Source of the DNA: Collinsella aerofaciens
Lineage (GTDB): Bacteria > Actinomycetota > Coriobacteriia > Coriobacteriales > Coriobacteriaceae
Reading direction: 5' to 3'
DNA: 64,000 bases
Assembly (NCBI RefSeq): GCF_015548375.1
Contig: NZ_JADMWW010000003.1
Span: forward strand, 79,109 to 143,108
The notes beneath the pieces were generated by a model. The model was not told where the DNA came from and ran no database searches. It worked only from the letters and a program-made list of their open reading frames with translations. Shown piece by piece: positions 18,844-30,354 of this stretch. The translations under genes were made by a program, and so were the position numbers. Each line of letters begins with the position of its first letter. Positions within the stretch are counted from its first letter, which is position 1.

Positions 18844-21585
18844 TTACTCGTCGAGGAGATCCTCTGACATGTCGTTGCCGTCGCCTAGGTCGACTGGGGC
18901 CTCTTCGGTGTCGGCTGCGGCCTCGGTACCTTCGCCCTCGGGCTTCTCTTTGGCGGCCGTCATGCGGGCTACGGCGCAGATGCGGTCGTTGTCGTCGACG
19001 GTCATCATCTTGACGCCCTGGGTGGCGCGGCCGGTCTGGCTGATCTCGTCGGTCTTGACGCGAATGACCGTCGCGCCCTCCGTCACGATGAACAGCTCGT
19101 GCTGTGGGCCCACCGTCTTCATGGCCGCAAGGTTACCCTTACGCTCGGTCATTTGGATGGTGTAGACGCCCTGGCCGCCGCGATTCTGCTCCGGGTAGTC
19201 CGCGACCGGCGTGCGCTTGCCGTAGCCGCGCTCGGTGATGACGAACAGATCGCCGTTGCCGTTAGTGACTTCCATGCCCAGAACGCTCACGCCGTCCTTC
19301 ATACCAATACCGCGAACGCCGCTGGTATCGCGGCCGGTGGCGCGCACCTGCTCCTCGGAGAACATGATCGCCTTGCCCGCGGTGGTGGCCAGGATAATCT
19401 TGTCGCCCTCGCGCACGCGGCGCACGTTCAGCAGCGCGTCGTCGTCACGCAGGTTGATAGCGATCAGGCCGTCGCGACGGCTGCGGTCATATGCGCTCAT
19501 CACGGTCTTCTTGACCATGCCGCTCTTGGTGGCAAACATCAGGTACTCGTCGGCTGGGAACTCGCGGCAGCTGATGACGCTCGCGATCTTCTCGCCCTCC
19601 TCGAAGGGCAGCAGGTTGACGATCGCGGTACCGCGCGCCTGGCGCGTACCCACCGGCAGCTCGTGCACCTTCAGGCGATAGACCTTGCCCTTGCTCGAGA
19701 AGAACAACACGTACTCGTGCGTGGACGCGATGAACATCTCGTCGATGACGTCGTCCTCTTTGAGGTTGACGCCCGACACGCCCTTGCCACCGCGCTTTTG
19801 GGCACGGTAGGCGGCCACCGGGATACGCTTAACGTAGCCGGTGTGGGTGATGGTCACGACCATATCCTCGTCGGCGATGAGGTCCTCGACATCCAGGTCC
19901 TTCTCAACCTGGCTGATCTCGGTGCGGCGCTTGTCGCCGAACTTCTTGGAGATCTCGCGCATCTCTTCCTTGATGACGCCCAGGATCTTCTCCTCATGCG
20001 CCAGCAGGTCCTCGTAGTAGGCGATGGCGCGGCGCAGGCCGTCCAACTCTTCCTGAATCTTGTCGCGCTCCAGGCCGGTCAGGCGGCGCAACTTCATCTC
20101 GAGGATGGCCGTGGTCTGCTCGGGCGTAAAGCCAAAGCGCTCGATCAAGCGGCTGCTGGCCTCGGAGTCGGTCTGCGAGGAGCGGATGATGCTAATGACC
20201 TCGTCGATATGGTCGAGAGCCATAAGATAACCCTCGAGGATATGCGCGCGGGCTTGGGCCTTCTTAAGGTCGAAGCGGGTGCGGCGAGTGACGACGTCGA
20301 CCTGGTGGTCGATGTAGTGCTGCAGCATCTCACGCAGGCTCAGGCATTTGGGAACGCCGTTGACGAGCGCCAGGTTGTTGGCGCCAAAGGTCGTCTGCAG
20401 CGAGGTGTACTTATACAGGTTGTTGAGCACGACCTGCGGAATGACGCCCTTCTTGAGCTCGATGACCAGACGGATACCCTTCTGGTTGGACTCATCGCGC
20501 ATATCCGAGATGCCCTCGATGCGCTTGTCGTTGACGAGCTGGGCGATCTTCTCCTGCAGGGTGCCTTTGTTGACCATATAGGGAATCTCGGTAAAGACCA
20601 GGCGGCTGCGACCGGTCTTGGTGGACTCCACGTGCGCCTTGGCACGCACGGTAATGGAGCCGCGGCCGGTCTCGTAGCTCTGCTTAATGCCGGCGCTGCC
20701 CATGATGATGGCGCCGGTGGGGAAGTCCGGACCGGGCATGATCTGCATGAGCTCGTCGACGGTGGCGTCGGGGTTGTCGATCAGGTAGCAGGTGGCCTCG
20801 ATCGCCTCGGCGAGGTTATGCGGGGCGATGTTGGTGGCCATGCCGACGGCGATGCCCTGGCTGCCGTTGACCAGCAGGTTGGGGAAGCGCGCAGGCAGTG
20901 CCACGGGCTCGGCGAGCGATTCGTCGTAGTTGGGCTGCCAGTCGACGGTATCCTTCTGCAGGTCGCGCAGCAGTTCCATGGCGGGCTTTGCCAGGCGGCT
21001 CTCGGTGTAACGCATGGCTGCCGCGCCGTCGCCGTCGATGTTACCGAAGTTGCCATGACCGTCGATGAGCGGCGTGCGCATGGAGAACCACTGTGCCAGG
21101 CGGACCATGGCCTCGTAGACCGCAAAGTCACCGTGCGGGTGGTACTTACCGATAACTTCGCCGACCGTCCAGGCTGACTTCTTGTGCGGGCGGTTGGGGT
21201 AGATGCCGCTCTCGTTCATCGCGTACAGGATGCGGCGGTGCACCGGCTTTAAGCCGTCGCGCACGTCCGGCAGGGCGCGCGCCGTGATGACCGACATCGA
21301 ATACTCGATGAACGACTGCTTCATCTCGCGACCGAACTCCGAAATCTGGAGCTGACCGCCGTTGATATCCTCGCCGGCCGAGGCACCACGGTCGACTTCG
21401 CCAAAGCTCTCCTCGAGCTCGGCGTCGTCGTCCTCTTCCTCATCATCATCGGCATCGGGGTTATAGGCGTCCGGGTCGCCGTCCTCGCCCTGCTCAGCAC
21501 GGGCAAGCAGGCGCTTCAGATCATCGGGCATACCGGCATCGCCGGCCTCATCCATACCCTCATTGTTGTTGATATCGTCTGCCAC
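18844..21585 (-). CDS. gyrA: DNA gyrase subunit A
   Basis: GyrA cuts and rejoins the DNA gate of gyrase. The 913-residue protein has the breakage-reunion domain with catalytic Tyr193 in AAAMRYTE (Tyr122 in E. coli) and a C-terminal pinwheel with the gyrase box QKRGGKG. Two oddities stand out. First, about 71 extra N-terminal residues, strongly acidic (a D/E-rich block around 44-60). Second, in the quinolone-determining loop, [11 protein letters not shown] replaces HPHGDSAVYDT: Phe154 at E. coli Ser83 and Glu158 at Asp87. It follows gyrB by 11 bases. Confidence 0.97.
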   Translation of the reverse strand: MADDINNNEGMDEAGDAGMPDDLKRLLARAEQGEDGDPDAYNPDADDDEEEDDDAELEESFGEVDRGASAGEDINGGQLQISEFGREMKQSFIEYSMSVITARALPDVRDGLKPVHRRILYAMNESGIYPNRPHKKSAWTVGEVIGKYHPHGDFAVYEAMVRLAQWFSMRTPLIDGHGNFGNIDGDGAAAMRYTESRLAKPAMELLRDLQKDTVDWQPNYDESLAEPVALPARFPNLLVNGSQGIAVGMATNIAPHNLAEAIEATCYLIDNPDATVDELMQIMPGPDFPTGAIIMGSAGIKQSYETGRGSITVRAKAHVESTKTGRSRLVFTEIPYMVNKGTLQEKIAQLVNDKRIEGISDMRDESNQKGIRLVIELKKGVIPQVVLNNLYKYTSLQTTFGANNLALVNGVPKCLSLREMLQHYIDHQVDVVTRRTRFDLKKAQARAHILEGYLMALDHIDEVISIIRSSQTDSEASSRLIERFGFTPEQTTAILEMKLRRLTGLERDKIQEELDGLRRAIAYYEDLLAHEEKILGVIKEEMREISKKFGDKRRTEISQVEKDLDVEDLIADEDMVVTITHTGYVKRIPVAAYRAQKRGGKGVSGVNLKEDDVIDEMFIASTHEYVLFFSSKGKVYRLKVHELPVGTRQARGTAIVNLLPFEEGEKIASVISCREFPADEYLMFATKSGMVKKTVMSAYDRSRRDGLIAINLRDDDALLNVRRVREGDKIILATTAGKAIMFSEEQVRATGRDTSGVRGIGMKDGVSVLGMEVTNGNGDLFVITERGYGKRTPVADYPEQNRGGQGVYTIQMTERKGNLAAMKTVGPQHELFIVTEGATVIRVKTDEISQTGRATQGVKMMTVDDNDRICAVARMTAAKEKPEGEGTEAAADTEEAPVDLGDGNDMSEDLLDE

Positions 21586-21596
21586 GTTACCTCCTC

Positions 21597-23654
<2,058 letters not shown>

Positions 23655-23661
23655 TTATCGT

Positions 23662-23691
23662 AAAAAAATACCCTCGGGAACGAGGGTATTT
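23662..23691 (-). terminator. terminator after dciA
   Basis: Stem AATACCCTCG / CGAGGGTATT with a four-base loop and seven T on the minus strand. It separates the dnaA-to-dciA series from gyrB. Confidence 0.88.
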
Positions 23692-23717
23692 GGCTCTACA
23701 AGGCCACCAGATGCGAT

Positions 23718-24281
23718 TTAAGGCTCTTTTTTGCTTTCTACGCCCTTGGCCCACTCGGCACTGGCTCTCATGGCATTCTCGAGGGCCTCGCGCAGTTTTT
23801 GGTCTTCGATGGGCGCCACTTGGCGCTCAATCTCGGTGCGCTCGGCCTCACTTAGGTCGGCGTGCGGGGCCGGCGGGCGCTCGGTCGTCGCCGGGCGCAG
23901 GCGCTGCTTGGCGGCGGGCGGCGTGTGACCCGGCGCGGTGGTTTTGAACACCAGGCCGTCCACATGCGCACCGGCGCGCTCCATGCGCGCGCGGATGATC
24001 TCGCGCAACAGCGTCATTTCCTGCGTCCACGAGGGCGAATCGAGATATACCAGCAGCTCATTGGACTCGGGCAGGTAGCGCAAGCCCGTCACATGCCGCC
24101 CCTCGCGCGTGCCCGAGCACACCGCGTTCCACGCGCGATAGACCGCGCGCGACTCCTCGGCAGCCTCCATCTGCGCGCGGCGCTCAGGTGTCGCGGCCGC
24201 CAGGATGCGCTGACGCTCTGCGTTCAAAAATCCACTGAAGGCAACCGTTTCGCTCTCGCGCTCGTAATTAGCACGTCTCAC
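23718..24281 (-). CDS. DUF721/DciA family protein, probable helicase loader
   Basis: DciA is the ancestral partner that helps load DnaB in bacteria lacking DnaC/DnaI. The 187-residue protein has the DUF721 core between about 40 and 112 (VYRAWNAVCSG, HVTGLRYLPESNELLVYLDSPSWTQEMTLLREII), typical of the KH-like fold, then a proline-rich linker and a helical C terminus. It overlaps the 3' end of recF by 14 bases, the usual place for this gene in Actinomycetota. The assignment to DciA is by family and context. Confidence 0.82.
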   Translation of the reverse strand: MRRANYERESETVAFSGFLNAERQRILAAATPERRAQMEAAEESRAVYRAWNAVCSGTREGRHVTGLRYLPESNELLVYLDSPSWTQEMTLLREIIRARMERAGAHVDGLVFKTTAPGHTPPAAKQRLRPATTERPPAPHADLSEAERTEIERQVAPIEDQKLREALENAMRASAEWAKGVESKKEP

Positions 24282-25374
24282 CCATGCTCACCACCTTGGC
24301 TCGATCAAGCAGGTCATCGGTAAAATACCCCAGGTTGGTCGTGGTTATGACCGTCTGGATATCATCGCCGATCAGCCGCAGAAAAGCACCGCGGCGTTCG
24401 CCGTCGAGTTCGCTCATCACGTCGTCCAAAAGCAGCAACGGGGCGGTGCCCAGGACATCGCGAGCCACGGCCACCTCCGCCACCTTCCAGGCCAGAACCA
24501 ACGTTCGCTGCTGACCTTGGCTGGCAAATGAACGGGCGGAGCGACCCGCCACGGTAAACTCAATCTCATCGCGATGCGGTCCCACCAACGTCACGCCGCG
24601 GCGAATTTCCTCGTCGGCGTGCTCATCAAGGGCAGCCAGCATGCGCTCGTACGCCCAGCCCTTCAGCTCTTCGCGATCCTCGACCTGGGGCAAATCCCCC
24701 AGTGTGGACGTATAGGTCACGTTGGCAGCCTCGCCGGACGCCACTTGCCCGTAGGCAGTGTGTACATGGCCCGCCAGCCGGTCGAGCAGGGCCAACCGGT
24801 GCACGAGCAGAGCCGCGCCCGCGCGGGCAATCGAATCGTTCCACGCGCCGAGCATCTCACGGCAGCACCAGGTCTCCTTGAGCAAGGCGTTACGCTGGGT
24901 CACGCAGCGCCCATAGGTGCTCGCAAGATCGGCATAGCGTGCGCTCAGTTGCATGCCAAAGTCATCGAGGGCGGCGCGGCGCACACTGGCGCCTCGCTTA
25001 ACCATGTCCAGATGGTCAGGGCAAAACAGCACGCTCGGCAGAACCCCGCGTACACCGGCGGCAGAGCACCTCTTGCCGTTGCGGCTAAACGAGCGCTTAC
25101 CGTCCTCCGCGCTCAATCCCATATCAAGCACGCGGCCGTCGCCCTCGAGCCTCAGCTCGACCTTGCACGAGCCCACGCCGTCATGGACGAGCTCGGCTGC
25201 GGTCGGATGCCTAAACGAGGCGCCGCTCGTCAGCAGCTGCAGCGCCTCTATGAGATTGGTCTTTCCCGCCGCGTTTGGTCCCGCAAGTATCGTCACGCCC
25301 TCGTCCAGGGCAAGACGATAGCTCTCGAAGCTGCGGTAGTGCGCGACGGAAAGATCGCGGGCGAACATGGTCAT
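24268..25374 (-). CDS. recF: DNA replication and repair protein RecF
   Basis: RecF is an SMC-like ATPase that acts with RecO and RecR at gaps. The 368-residue protein has Walker A GPNAAGKTN near 32-40, the signature region FASQGQQRTLVLAWK, and Walker B LLLLDDVMSELD. The order dnaN-recF-dciA is standard; it starts 9 bases after the dnaN stop and ends inside dciA. Confidence 0.96.
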   Translation of the reverse strand: MTMFARDLSVAHYRSFESYRLALDEGVTILAGPNAAGKTNLIEALQLLTSGASFRHPTAAELVHDGVGSCKVELRLEGDGRVLDMGLSAEDGKRSFSRNGKRCSAAGVRGVLPSVLFCPDHLDMVKRGASVRRAALDDFGMQLSARYADLASTYGRCVTQRNALLKETWCCREMLGAWNDSIARAGAALLVHRLALLDRLAGHVHTAYGQVASGEAANVTYTSTLGDLPQVEDREELKGWAYERMLAALDEHADEEIRRGVTLVGPHRDEIEFTVAGRSARSFASQGQQRTLVLAWKVAEVAVARDVLGTAPLLLLDDVMSELDGERRGAFLRLIGDDIQTVITTTNLGYFTDDLLDRAKVVSMGETC

Positions 25375-25383
25375 GGCGCAGCG

Positions 25384-26487
25384 CTAGATGCGGACCGGCA
25401 TGACCAGGTACAGGTAGTTGATCTTGTCGTAGGACTTGAAGATGCCCGCCTGCGAGTAGCTCTTGAGCTCCAGCGTGATCTCCTTCTCCTTGGACAGGGC
25501 ATTGAGGCAGCCGAAGATGTAGTGGTAGTTGAAGGCGATGGTGCCCGACTCGCCCTCGGCCTCGACATCGATCGTCTCCTGCGCAAGGTCCTGGTCATTG
25601 GAAATGGAGGACAGGCCCATCTGCCCGTTCTCGACATCGATCTCGAACTTGACGGCGGGGTTGGCGCTCGCGATAACGGCCACGCGCTTGAGGGCGGCGT
25701 TAAAGGCGGCGACGTCGATCTTGACGCTCGTCACGCACGAATCGGGGATGAGCTGCTTGTAGTTGGGGTACACGCCCTCGATGCGGCGCGACACGTAGGT
25801 GGTGTTGCCGGCCTCGAAGACGACCTGGGTGTCGGTAGCCCCGATCATGATGGTCGCCTGGCTGGCCATGATGTTCAGCGCGTCGTTAAAGGCGTCGGCC
25901 GGAACGTTGAGTTCAAAGGAGCCCTCGAGGGTTGAGGTCTCGACCTGCGTATCGCACACGGCCAAGCGGAAGGAATCGGTCGCCACCAGGCGCACGGTGT
26001 TGTTCTCGACCTTCATGTGCACGCCGCCCAGGATGGGGCGGGCCTTGTCGGTCGAGGTGACGCGCCACACGCGGCCGACCATCTCGGACAAGATATCGGT
26101 CGGCAGCTCCACGGCACTCTCGATGGCATAGGCCGGAAACTCGGGGAAGTCATTGGCATCGAGCGTGTTCAGGCGGAAAGAGCTCTTCTCGCAACCAATC
26201 AGCACCTGGCGCTCGGACAGCTCAAAGGTGACCGGGGCATCGGGGAGAGTCTTGGTGATATTGGAGAGCATCTTACAGGGGATAACCATCTCGCCCTCTT
26301 CTTCGACATGCGCCGCGATGCGATGACGGATCGAGATGGTGTAGTTAGAGGTCTGGAATTCCAAGATGCCGTCTTGCGCCTTGACGAGCACGCCCGACAG
26401 GATGGGAAGGGTGGATGCCGAAGCGACACCCTTCATAACGACGCCGATGGCTTGTGTAAGCGAGCTCTGGCTGACGGTGAACTTCAT
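25384..26487 (-). CDS. dnaN: DNA polymerase III sliding clamp (beta)
   Basis: DnaN is the ring that tethers polymerase III. The 367-residue protein has the three-domain beta fold, starting MKFTVSQSSLTQAIGVVMKGV and ending YLYLVMPVRI, the conserved clamp C terminus. The ATG follows AAAGG. It is separated from dnaA by 238 bases that carry origin-like sequence. Confidence 0.97.
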   Translation of the reverse strand: MKFTVSQSSLTQAIGVVMKGVASASTLPILSGVLVKAQDGILEFQTSNYTISIRHRIAAHVEEEGEMVIPCKMLSNITKTLPDAPVTFELSERQVLIGCEKSSFRLNTLDANDFPEFPAYAIESAVELPTDILSEMVGRVWRVTSTDKARPILGGVHMKVENNTVRLVATDSFRLAVCDTQVETSTLEGSFELNVPADAFNDALNIMASQATIMIGATDTQVVFEAGNTTYVSRRIEGVYPNYKQLIPDSCVTSVKIDVAAFNAALKRVAVIASANPAVKFEIDVENGQMGLSSISNDQDLAQETIDVEAEGESGTIAFNYHYIFGCLNALSKEKEITLELKSYSQAGIFKSYDKINYLYLVMPVRI

Positions 26488-26725
26488 CTTTTAATACCTT
26501 TCTATAGATATAAATATCTTAATAATAGTAATAGCACTGACGAAACTGTTGATTACTCCCAAAGACGCAGGTCAGACCCAGAAAGAGAATCGACAGCAAC
26601 CTGTGTGCAAAAGGGGTGGTTTTCCACGTTCAAAACCTGCGCAAAACTTTTCATCACCGCGGATTGGGTTTTAGACACCTTATGCCCGTGGTTTCGACAA
26701 GTTTTCAACAGGTGTCTCTATTTCC
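26488..26725. other. dnaA-dnaN intergenic half of a bipartite origin (oriC)
   Basis: Sites like the DnaA box occur at 26702-26710 (TTTTCAACA), 26630-26638 (TTTTCCACG) and, on the minus strand, 26547-26555 (TAATCAACA). Next to them, 26492-26540 is very AT-rich with ATAAATATC and TAATAATAGTAATAG, resembling an unwinding element with DnaA-trio-like TAG repeats. Strand bias of genes flips around here. B. subtilis unwinds in the same intergenic position. Confidence 0.65.
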
Positions 26726-28450
26726 CTACGAGTGCAGTGTAATTTTATCGCGCAGCGACTTGAGGTCTTCGGTGACGGTGCGGTCTTCCTGGATCATCTT
26801 CTGGACCTTTTTATAACTCGTGCTGACAGTCGAGTGGTTGCGGTTGCCAAATTCGGCGCCTACCGCCGTGGTCGTCATCTCGCACATTTCGATGGCCAGG
26901 TAGATAGCGATATGGCGTGCTTTGGCGATATTGGCGTTGCGACGCGGGCCGATGAGCTCCTCGTGCGTCACGCCGTACTGCTCTTCGATGACGGACTGAA
27001 CCGTCTGGACGTTGATCTTTTTGGCCGATGTGTCGAAGTACTGGCTGGCGATGGCGTCGATATCGTCAAAGGTGAGTTCCCCACCCTCGCGCTCGCGGTC
27101 GCCCGCCTCGCCGGCGCAGCGCTCGCAGAAGCTCTCGAGTTCGCGGATGTTGGTGCCCGACACCTCTGCCATGTGCTTAAAGTGCTCATCGGTCAGGTGC
27201 CCGCCGTCGCCCCCGTAGGCCGCCAGCAGTGAGTCGTCGCCTGCCTCGGGAGCGGCGACGATGGTGTTCTCGTAATAGCGCTGCAAGATCTTGTATTTCA
27301 TCTCGTAGCTGGGCTCTGCGACCAGGCAGAGCATGCCGGCGTTGAAGCGACTGGTCAGACGTTCGTCCATGCTCAGGTCCTTGGGGGCACGGTCTGCCGC
27401 GATGACGACCTTCTTGTTATTGCGGATGAACTCGTCCATGAGCTGGAAAAAGTAGTCCACGCTCGCACGCTTACCGATGATGTTTTGGATGTCATCGATG
27501 ATGAGCACGTCCACGCCGTGGTACGCCTGCATGATGGGGGCGTTGCTCTTCTTTTGGCGGTCGAACTCGGTCATCAGGTCGTCCAGATATGCCTGGGAGT
27601 TGGCGTACTTGACCTTGATCTCGGGCGACTTCTCGGCGAGCTCGTTTTTGATGGCAAGCAGCAGGTGCGTCTTGCCCAGGCCCGATTTGCCGTAGATGAA
27701 CAGTGATGTGCACGTGCCGCGCTCGTCCGCGAGGGCGGCAAACTTGAGTGCCGAGCGATAGGCATGGCTGTTCTCGGGGCCGTAGACAAAGTTCTCAAAG
27801 GTAAATTTTGAGTTCGCGGCGAGTGGGGCTCCATCCGTATTCTGCTCGGCCGGCACGGTCGGTGCTGGCATGGGTGAGGTGGGGGTCGCGGCTTGCGTGG
27901 ATTTAGTCGGCGCCCCGCCCTTCATCTGGTTCATCATGCGACGAAAATCGTCGGCCGAGAGCGTGTTTTTGATTGCAATGCCCGAATCCGCGCCCGCCGC
28001 TGCGTCGTGAGCGATGGGCATGTGCGTGACGGGCGCGTTCGTTGGCGTCGCCGCCGCGGTCGGCAACGGTGCCATGGTTTCACGGGAAACATCGCTGTGC
28101 TGGTGCTCGATTGTCGGCACGTCGCCTGCGGAGGCCGGTGCCGCCGGGGAAGCGGCGGGAGCCGTGGCGGGCGCCGTCGCGGCAGCGGATTCCGTTGCGG
28201 CGCCTTGCGGTGCCACGATGTCGAGCGCGATCGGTGCAAAGGCGATTTCTTCCAGATAGGCCTCAATAGTCGGCTGATGCTTTTTGAGCTGCGCGATGGC
28301 AAAGCGCGAGGGGGCCTCGATCGTGAGCGTATCTTCGGTCAGGCTTATGGCGCGCGATTGCCTCAGCATGTTGATGAGGCGTGCATCTTGGCCGTCGCGC
28401 TGGCAAAAGGCGATGGCGTCCCCCAGGATGATGCTTGCTTCCTCGTCCAC
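26726..28450 (-). CDS. dnaA: chromosomal replication initiator DnaA
   Basis: DnaA binds origin boxes and opens the duplex. The 574-residue protein has a small domain I, a long A/P/T-rich domain II (about 85-215), an AAA+ domain with Walker A GKSGLGKTH and Walker B VLIIDDIQN, and domain IV. The box-reading motif is FGNRNHSTV with R537-N538-H539-S540-T541, where most bacteria have RDHTTV; Asn replaces the Asp that contacts the box. GTG start with GGGAGA upstream. Only 15 bases separate it from the preceding GHKL gene, so the two likely share a transcript. Confidence 0.97.
   Translation of the reverse strand: MDEEASIILGDAIAFCQRDGQDARLINMLRQSRAISLTEDTLTIEAPSRFAIAQLKKHQPTIEAYLEEIAFAPIALDIVAPQGAATESAAATAPATAPAASPAAPASAGDVPTIEHQHSDVSRETMAPLPTAAATPTNAPVTHMPIAHDAAAGADSGIAIKNTLSADDFRRMMNQMKGGAPTKSTQAATPTSPMPAPTVPAEQNTDGAPLAANSKFTFENFVYGPENSHAYRSALKFAALADERGTCTSLFIYGKSGLGKTHLLLAIKNELAEKSPEIKVKYANSQAYLDDLMTEFDRQKKSNAPIMQAYHGVDVLIIDDIQNIIGKRASVDYFFQLMDEFIRNNKKVVIAADRAPKDLSMDERLTSRFNAGMLCLVAEPSYEMKYKILQRYYENTIVAAPEAGDDSLLAAYGGDGGHLTDEHFKHMAEVSGTNIRELESFCERCAGEAGDREREGGELTFDDIDAIASQYFDTSAKKINVQTVQSVIEEQYGVTHEELIGPRRNANIAKARHIAIYLAIEMCEMTTTAVGAEFGNRNHSTVSTSYKKVQKMIQEDRTVTEDLKSLRDKITLHS
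28076..28091. promoter_or_regulatory. parS-like sequence inside dnaA
   Basis: GGTTTCACGGGAAACA matches 14 of 16 bases of the parS consensus TGTTTCACGTGAAACA. It encodes the DVSRET part of DnaA domain II. Weak site; ParB binding is conjecture. Confidence 0.35.
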
Positions 28451-28465
28451 TGTCTCTCCCGTTCT

Positions 28466-29854
28466 TTAGCTCTGAGCTCGCACGCGAGCGGCGCCGAGTT
28501 CGGTCAGATGGTATTTCTGGCCATGCTTGATGACCAAGCCAGCCTGCGCCAAGTCATTGAGCGTGCGTGACCAAGTGGGGGCCGAGTTTCCAAACGCCCT
28601 CGCCAGATCGGTTGCACCGCACGCTTGATTTTGCGCCAAATAGCCCAGTGCGGCGTTGCCGCGATCGCTTACGAACACGTCCGGTTGTGGCTGCGCATAC
28701 TGATTTGCTGCATTAGGATACATCATTTGAGCTGCTGGTTGTTGAGAACTCTGCATCGGCGGCATTTGCTGTTGAAAACTTTGAGGCCACTGTTGGTAAG
28801 GCTGCGGAGGCATCTGCTGGGCCCAGGGGTTGTACTGCTGCTGCGGCATCTGCTGGGCCCAGGGGTTGTACTGCTGCTGCGGCATCTGCTGGTACGGCTG
28901 CTGATATCCCTGCTGGTACTGCTGCGGGAACTGCTGGCCATACCCCAGTGGCGGCATCTGCTGATATGGATATCCCTGTTGGTACGGCTGATAGCCCATT
29001 TGCTGGCCACCCGGTGCCCCTGTCGCCTGCTGCATTGCTGCTGTATCCTGATCCGCCAGCGACATGGCCTCTGGCATGCTTGGCGGCATCGACATCGATG
29101 CCGCTTGGGGTTCTTGTGTAGGAGGCATTCCGGGCTGCTGCATCTGTCCCACGGGGGGCTGCATCTGCTGCGTTGCCATGGGCTGCTGCGCAAAAGCTCC
29201 CGGCAGGGGATATGTGGGCTGCTCCGTCTCGGGCCGCACGGCAGCGTCGCGTCCGCCGGCACGCTCGATTTCCTGCACGCGTTTAGGGTTCAGGCTTACC
29301 GTAACCACGGTGCCTTTGCCCATGTTGTCCTCGATGGATACGGCACCGCCGGCGTTTTCCAAATACTCCTGCACCATGGGAAACCCTGCTCCGGTTCCAC
29401 GGATATAGCGCTTCATCTTGCTGTTTGCGCTGGTAACGCCAAAGTCGAAAGCACGTTCCTTGTCGTCGATGCCGGGTCCTTGGTCAGCAAAGCGGATGGT
29501 GTCTCCGCCGTCCAGAATCGAGATGATGGGCTCGGCAAAGTGTGCGTGGATAAAGTTTTCGACAATCTCGCGGATGACCATGAGCGAGATATGGCCACCT
29601 TGTTCTTTCATGCACTGGTAGACGGTGTTGGTCGTCTCTTCCAAATACGTGCGGACATCTTGCGGATCAATGACGATCACCCGCGGTGTCGACAGCATGT
29701 CGTCATAGACGGCGATGCGCGCGGCGTACATGGCTTTTGGCGCCTGCGTGGTCGTCTGCTCGCCTTCCGCACGCTCTTCGCGCACGCCGGTGATGTGCTC
29801 GTTGTCGGGTGCCGGGTCTCCGGAATCGACCATGGTGTAAAAGTCGTCAGACAT
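28466..29854 (-). CDS. GHKL ATPase with Q/P/Y-rich linker and C-terminal winged helix
   Basis: The 462-residue protein is upstream of dnaA on the same strand, 15 bases away. Residues about 55-195 are a GHKL (histidine-kinase-type) ATP-binding domain: N box with E99-N100, DQGPGI at 124-129, RGTGAGFPM at 152-160, then GKGTVVTV. No phosphoacceptor His domain is present, so it is not an ordinary kinase. About 205-395 is low complexity, rich in Q, P, M and Y, with two identical 12-residue repeats (QQQYNPWAQQMP). The last about 65 residues look like a winged-helix DNA-binding domain. I know no characterised homologue. Position suggests a role at or near the origin. Confidence 0.82.
   Translation of the reverse strand: MSDDFYTMVDSGDPAPDNEHITGVREERAEGEQTTTQAPKAMYAARIAVYDDMLSTPRVIVIDPQDVRTYLEETTNTVYQCMKEQGGHISLMVIREIVENFIHAHFAEPIISILDGGDTIRFADQGPGIDDKERAFDFGVTSANSKMKRYIRGTGAGFPMVQEYLENAGGAVSIEDNMGKGTVVTVSLNPKRVQEIERAGGRDAAVRPETEQPTYPLPGAFAQQPMATQQMQPPVGQMQQPGMPPTQEPQAASMSMPPSMPEAMSLADQDTAAMQQATGAPGGQQMGYQPYQQGYPYQQMPPLGYGQQFPQQYQQGYQQPYQQMPQQQYNPWAQQMPQQQYNPWAQQMPPQPYQQWPQSFQQQMPPMQSSQQPAAQMMYPNAANQYAQPQPDVFVSDRGNAALGYLAQNQACGATDLARAFGNSAPTWSRTLNDLAQAGLVIKHGQKYHLTELGAARVRAQS
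28811..28882 (-). repeat. 36-bp tandem duplication in the Q/P/Y-rich linker
   Basis: Two exact 36-base copies in a row, each encoding a 12-residue unit. They keep the frame. Such repeats can expand or contract. Confidence 0.8.
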
Positions 29855-30010
29855 GCCGCTCGCAATCTTTCAAAAGGTTTCGAACAAATAGTAGCTCACC
29901 GTGCAACGTTTCTCATCTTTCGGCAACTTTTCAAAACTTGTTGAAAACTTTGGAAAACGGACGAAAAGTTCTCAACATTGCCAACATGACCTGTTGAAAA
30001 CTCGATGAAA
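29855..30010. other. upstream DnaA-box cluster, second half of the origin
   Basis: TTTTCAACA on the minus strand at 29939-29947 and 29992-30000, TTCTCAACA at 29969-29977, TTGCCAACA at 29978-29986, TTTCGAACA at 29878-29886. The repeated core is TTNTCAACA, different from the classical TTATCCACA. The region separates the leftward dnaA operon from the rightward rpmH operon. Confidence 0.65.
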
Positions 30011-30097
30011 TATCGTGAAAAGTTGCCATGCACCGCTAAATCGAGCTTGGCTTATGGGGGAACCGTGTGAACTGCGCAACCTTTTACCTTTGATTTC

Positions 30098-30127
30098 TTG
30101 ACATTTGAACATTGATTTCCCTACAAT
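30098..30127 (+). promoter_or_regulatory. promoter of rpmH-rnpA operon
   Basis: TTGACA (30098-30103), 18-base spacer, TACAAT (30122-30127): close to consensus. It reads away from the origin. Confidence 0.82.
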
Positions 30128-30199
30128 CTTCAAGCTCACGTGTCTATATCTGCGTCCGCGTCCCCGCGGACACTCGAAATGCAGCAGGAGGAACTTAAG

Positions 30200-30334
30200 A
30201 TGAAGCGTACGTATCAGCCTAATAAGCGTAAGCGTGCCAAGACCCATGGCTTCCGTGCCCGTATGGCCACTAAGGGTGGTCGTGCCGTGCTCGCCCGTCG
30301 TCGTGCCAAGGGCCGCAAGCGTCTCACTGTCTAG
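30200..30334 (+). CDS. rpmH: 50S ribosomal protein L34
   Basis: 44-residue, very basic L34: [20 protein letters not shown] and [12 protein letters not shown], typical in length and sequence. The ATG at 30200 follows AGGAGGAACTTAAG. First gene rightward from the origin, as in most bacteria. Confidence 0.98.
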   Translation: MKRTYQPNKRKRAKTHGFRARMATKGGRAVLARRRAKGRKRLTV

Positions 30335-30354
30335 CAGCGATACACACATCTCGC

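Noticed and set aside
28790..29040. Apparent repeat array (repeated CTGCTG and CATCTGCTGG words)
   Set aside because: It is coding low-complexity (Gln/Pro/Met-rich linker), not CRISPR: units are not separated by unique spacers of equal length.
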